Assembly: GCA_025458585.1 (NCBI GenBank)
Contig: JALOSD010000264.1
Location: 1 to 6,988 of the forward strand
DNA length: 6,988 nucleotides
From: Burkholderiaceae bacterium
Lineage (GTDB): Bacteria > Pseudomonadota > Gammaproteobacteria > Burkholderiales > Burkholderiaceae_C
Direction of reading: 5' to 3'
Within the stretch, counting starts at the first letter, position 1; each line of letters starts with the position of its first letter. Below, piece after piece: positions 5,480-6,988 of the stretch. The position numbers were made by a program, and so were the translations under genes. The notes below the pieces were generated by a model. The model searched no databases, was not told where the DNA came from, and saw only the letters and a program-made list of their open reading frames with translations.

Positions 5480-6988
5480 TCAGCGCCTCGCCGGCGGCAG
5501 GTCGGTGCAGGAGCCGTGCGCCACTTCGGCCGCCATGCCGATCGACTCGCCCAGCGTCGGGTGCGGGTGGATCGTCTTGCCGATGTCGATCTCGTCGGCA
5601 CCCATCTCGATCGCCAGCGCCACCTCGCCGATCATGTCGCCGGCGTGCGTGCCGACGATGCCGCCGCCGAGAATGCGGTGGCCACCGTCGGGGCGCGCAT
5701 CGAACAGCAGCTTGGTGAAGCCCTCGTCGCGCCCGTTGGCGATCGCGCGGCCCGACGCGGTCCACGGGAACAGGCCCTTCTTCACCGGGATGCCCTGCGC
5801 CTTGGCTTCGTCCTCGGTCAGGCCGACCCACGCCACCTCCGGGTCGGTGTAGGCCACGCTCGGGATCACGCGGGCGTCGAAGCGCGCCTTGGTGTCGCCG
5901 GCGGCGACCTCGGCGGCGACGTGCCCTTCGTGCACCGCCTTGTGCGCGAGCATCGGCTGGCCGACGATGTCGCCGATCGCGAAGATGTGCGCGACGTTGG
6001 TGCGCATCTGAACGTCGACCGGGATGAAGCCGCGGTCGGTGACCGCGATCCCGGCCTGGTCGGCGCCGATCTTGCGGCCGTTCGGGCTGCGGCCCACGGC
6101 CTGCAGCACGAGGTCGTACAGCTGCGGCTCCTTCGGCGCGCCCTCGCCTTCGAAGCGCACGAGGATGCCGTCGGCCGTCGCCTCGGCACCGACCGTCTTC
6201 GTCTTCAGCATCACGTGGTCGAAGCGCCTGGCGTTCATCTTCTGCCAGACCTTGACGAGGTCGCGGTCGGCACCCTGCATCAGGCCGTCGAGCATCTCGA
6301 CCACGTCCAGCCGCGCGCCGAGCGTCGAGTAGACCGTGCCCATCTCGAGGCCGATGATGCCGCCGCCGACGACCAGCATGCGCTTCGGGCTCTGGCGCAG
6401 CTGCAGCGCGCCGGTCGAGTCGACGATGCGAGGGTCGTCGGGCAGGAACGGCAGGCGCACCGCCTGAGAACCGGCGGCGACGATGCACTGCTTGAATTTG
6501 ACGGTGCTCGTCTTGCCGGTCTTGTCCTGTCCGTCGCCCGTCGTCTCCTCGACGCGGACGTGGTGCGGGTCGACGAAGGCGCCGTAGCCGCGCACGATCG
6601 TGACCTTGCGCATCTTCGCCATCGCCGCCAGGCCATGCGTCAGCTTGCCGACGACCTTGTTCTTGTGCGCGAGCAGCTTGGCCGCGTCGACGCTCGGCGC
6701 GCCGTACGAGATGCCGAGGTCGGCGAAGTGCGCGACCTCGTCCATCACGGCCGCGACATGCAGCAGCGCCTTGCTCGGGATGCAGCCGACGTTCAGGCAC
6801 ACCCCGCCGAGCGTCGGGTAGCGCTCGACGAGCACGACCTTCATGCCGAGATCGGCGGCGCGGAACGCCGCCGAGTAGCCGCCCGGGCCGGCGCCGAGCA
6901 CGAGCAGGTCGCACTCGAGGTCGGCGCCGCCGCCGTAGGTCGCCGCCACCGGCGCGGGCGCTGCCGCGGCGGTCGCGGGAACCGGAGC
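5480..6988 (-). CDS. lpdA: Dihydrolipoamide dehydrogenase (E3), 5' end cut by window edge, probably with a lipoyl domain upstream
   Basis: The flavoprotein E3 subunit of 2-oxoacid dehydrogenase complexes reoxidises dihydrolipoyl groups with NAD+ in the cytoplasm. The window holds 502 residues of the frame, numbered here from position 6988. The FAD-binding loop is GAGPGG (32-37). The redox disulphide is C64/C69 in GGVCLNVGCIPSK. The NAD-binding loop is GGGIIG (208-213), the second FAD motif is AIGD (337-340), and the C-terminal catalytic dyad is H476/E481 in HPHPTLGE. A GTG at 6949 could be mistaken for the start, but it lies inside an open Ala/Pro stretch, APVPATAAAAPAPVAATYGG, that runs to the window edge. 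Such a linker joins an N-terminal lipoyl domain to E3 in many betaproteobacterial pyruvate dehydrogenase operons, so the gene is treated as 5'-partial. The lytic transglycosylase follows 38 bases downstream. Genes for E1 and E2 would be expected just beyond the right edge; this is inference. Confidence 0.94.
   Translation of the reverse strand, partial: APVPATAAAAPAPVAATYGGGADLECDLLVLGAGPGGYSAAFRAADLGMKVVLVERYPTLGGVCLNVGCIPSKALLHVAAVMDEVAHFADLGISYGAPSVDAAKLLAHKNKVVGKLTHGLAAMAKMRKVTIVRGYGAFVDPHHVRVEETTGDGQDKTGKTSTVKFKQCIVAAGSQAVRLPFLPDDPRIVDSTGALQLRQSPKRMLVVGGGIIGLEMGTVYSTLGARLDVVEMLDGLMQGADRDLVKVWQKMNARRFDHVMLKTKTVGAEATADGILVRFEGEGAPKEPQLYDLVLQAVGRSPNGRKIGADQAGIAVTDRGFIPVDVQMRTNVAHIFAIGDIVGQPMLAHKAVHEGHVAAEVAAGDTKARFDARVIPSVAYTDPEVAWVGLTEDEAKAQGIPVKKGLFPWTASGRAIANGRDEGFTKLLFDARPDGGHRILGGGIVGTHAGDMIGEVALAIEMGADEIDIGKTIHPHPTLGESIGMAAEVAHGSCTDLPPARR

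Noticed and set aside
4338..5852. 504-residue plus-strand open frame opposite the transglycosylase and the end of lpdA
   Set aside because: It crosses two clear genes on the other strand and has no recognisable domain; it is a shadow frame.
5442..6914. Transglycosylase frame extended upstream through lpdA to give a 900-residue protein
   Set aside because: The extension is an Arg/Gly/Ala-rich out-of-frame reading of lpdA. The signal peptide at 5441 fixes the true start.
1..6988. Mobile element, CRISPR array, tRNA/rRNA, toxin-antitoxin or defence genes
   Set aside because: No direct-repeat array, transposase or integrase motif, cloverleaf or rRNA-like sequence was seen, and base composition looks even across the window.

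Overview
The window is a compact stretch of ordinary bacterial chromosome, estimated by eye at about 70% G+C or more, with six protein-coding genes. It most resembles a betaproteobacterium of the Burkholderiales type. The strongest hints are a dihydrolipoamide dehydrogenase preceded by an Ala/Pro linker (the architecture of E3 subunits with their own lipoyl domain, common in that order) and a fumarylpyruvate-hydrolase-like gene next to maiA. The lineage call is inference from protein recognition, without any alignment.

Left to right: (1) pgeF on the minus strand, running off the left edge and lacking its C-terminus; (2) maiA on the minus strand, overlapping pgeF by 11 bases; (3) a short fumarylacetoacetase-family hydrolase on the minus strand, 24 bases upstream of maiA. 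These three form a probable leftward operon. (4) A zinc-ribbon Nudix hydrolase on the plus strand, divergent from that operon, with a -10-like box placed so that the mRNA could be leaderless. (5) A GGDEF-EAL protein on the minus strand, convergent with the Nudix gene, in which both catalytic signatures are degenerate and the EAL half has LapD-like changes. (6) A periplasmic lytic murein transglycosylase on the minus strand with a C-terminal peptidoglycan-binding domain. (7) lpdA on the minus strand, running off the right edge. This makes seven coding regions in all, five complete and two cut by the window ends.

Functionally, MaiA and the FAH-family enzyme fit the last two steps of an aromatic ring-cleavage route (gentisate or homogentisate type). 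The ring-cleaving dioxygenase is not in the window. PgeF and the lytic transglycosylase both act on the cell wall, in the cytoplasm and periplasm respectively. LpdA is the E3 subunit of a 2-oxoacid dehydrogenase complex whose E1/E2 genes would be expected beyond the right edge. The GGDEF-EAL protein is more likely a c-di-GMP receptor or scaffold than an enzyme.

I see no rRNA or tRNA gene, CRISPR array, insertion sequence, integrase, toxin-antitoxin pair or defence island, and nothing that amounts to a new system. The points worth a second look are the degenerate GGDEF-EAL protein without a LapD sensor module, the awkward start of the FAH-family gene beside a six-base homopolymer, the possible leaderless Nudix promoter, and the pgeF overlap with catabolic genes. 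Because stop codons are rare at this G+C, many long open frames on both strands are shadows and were left out.
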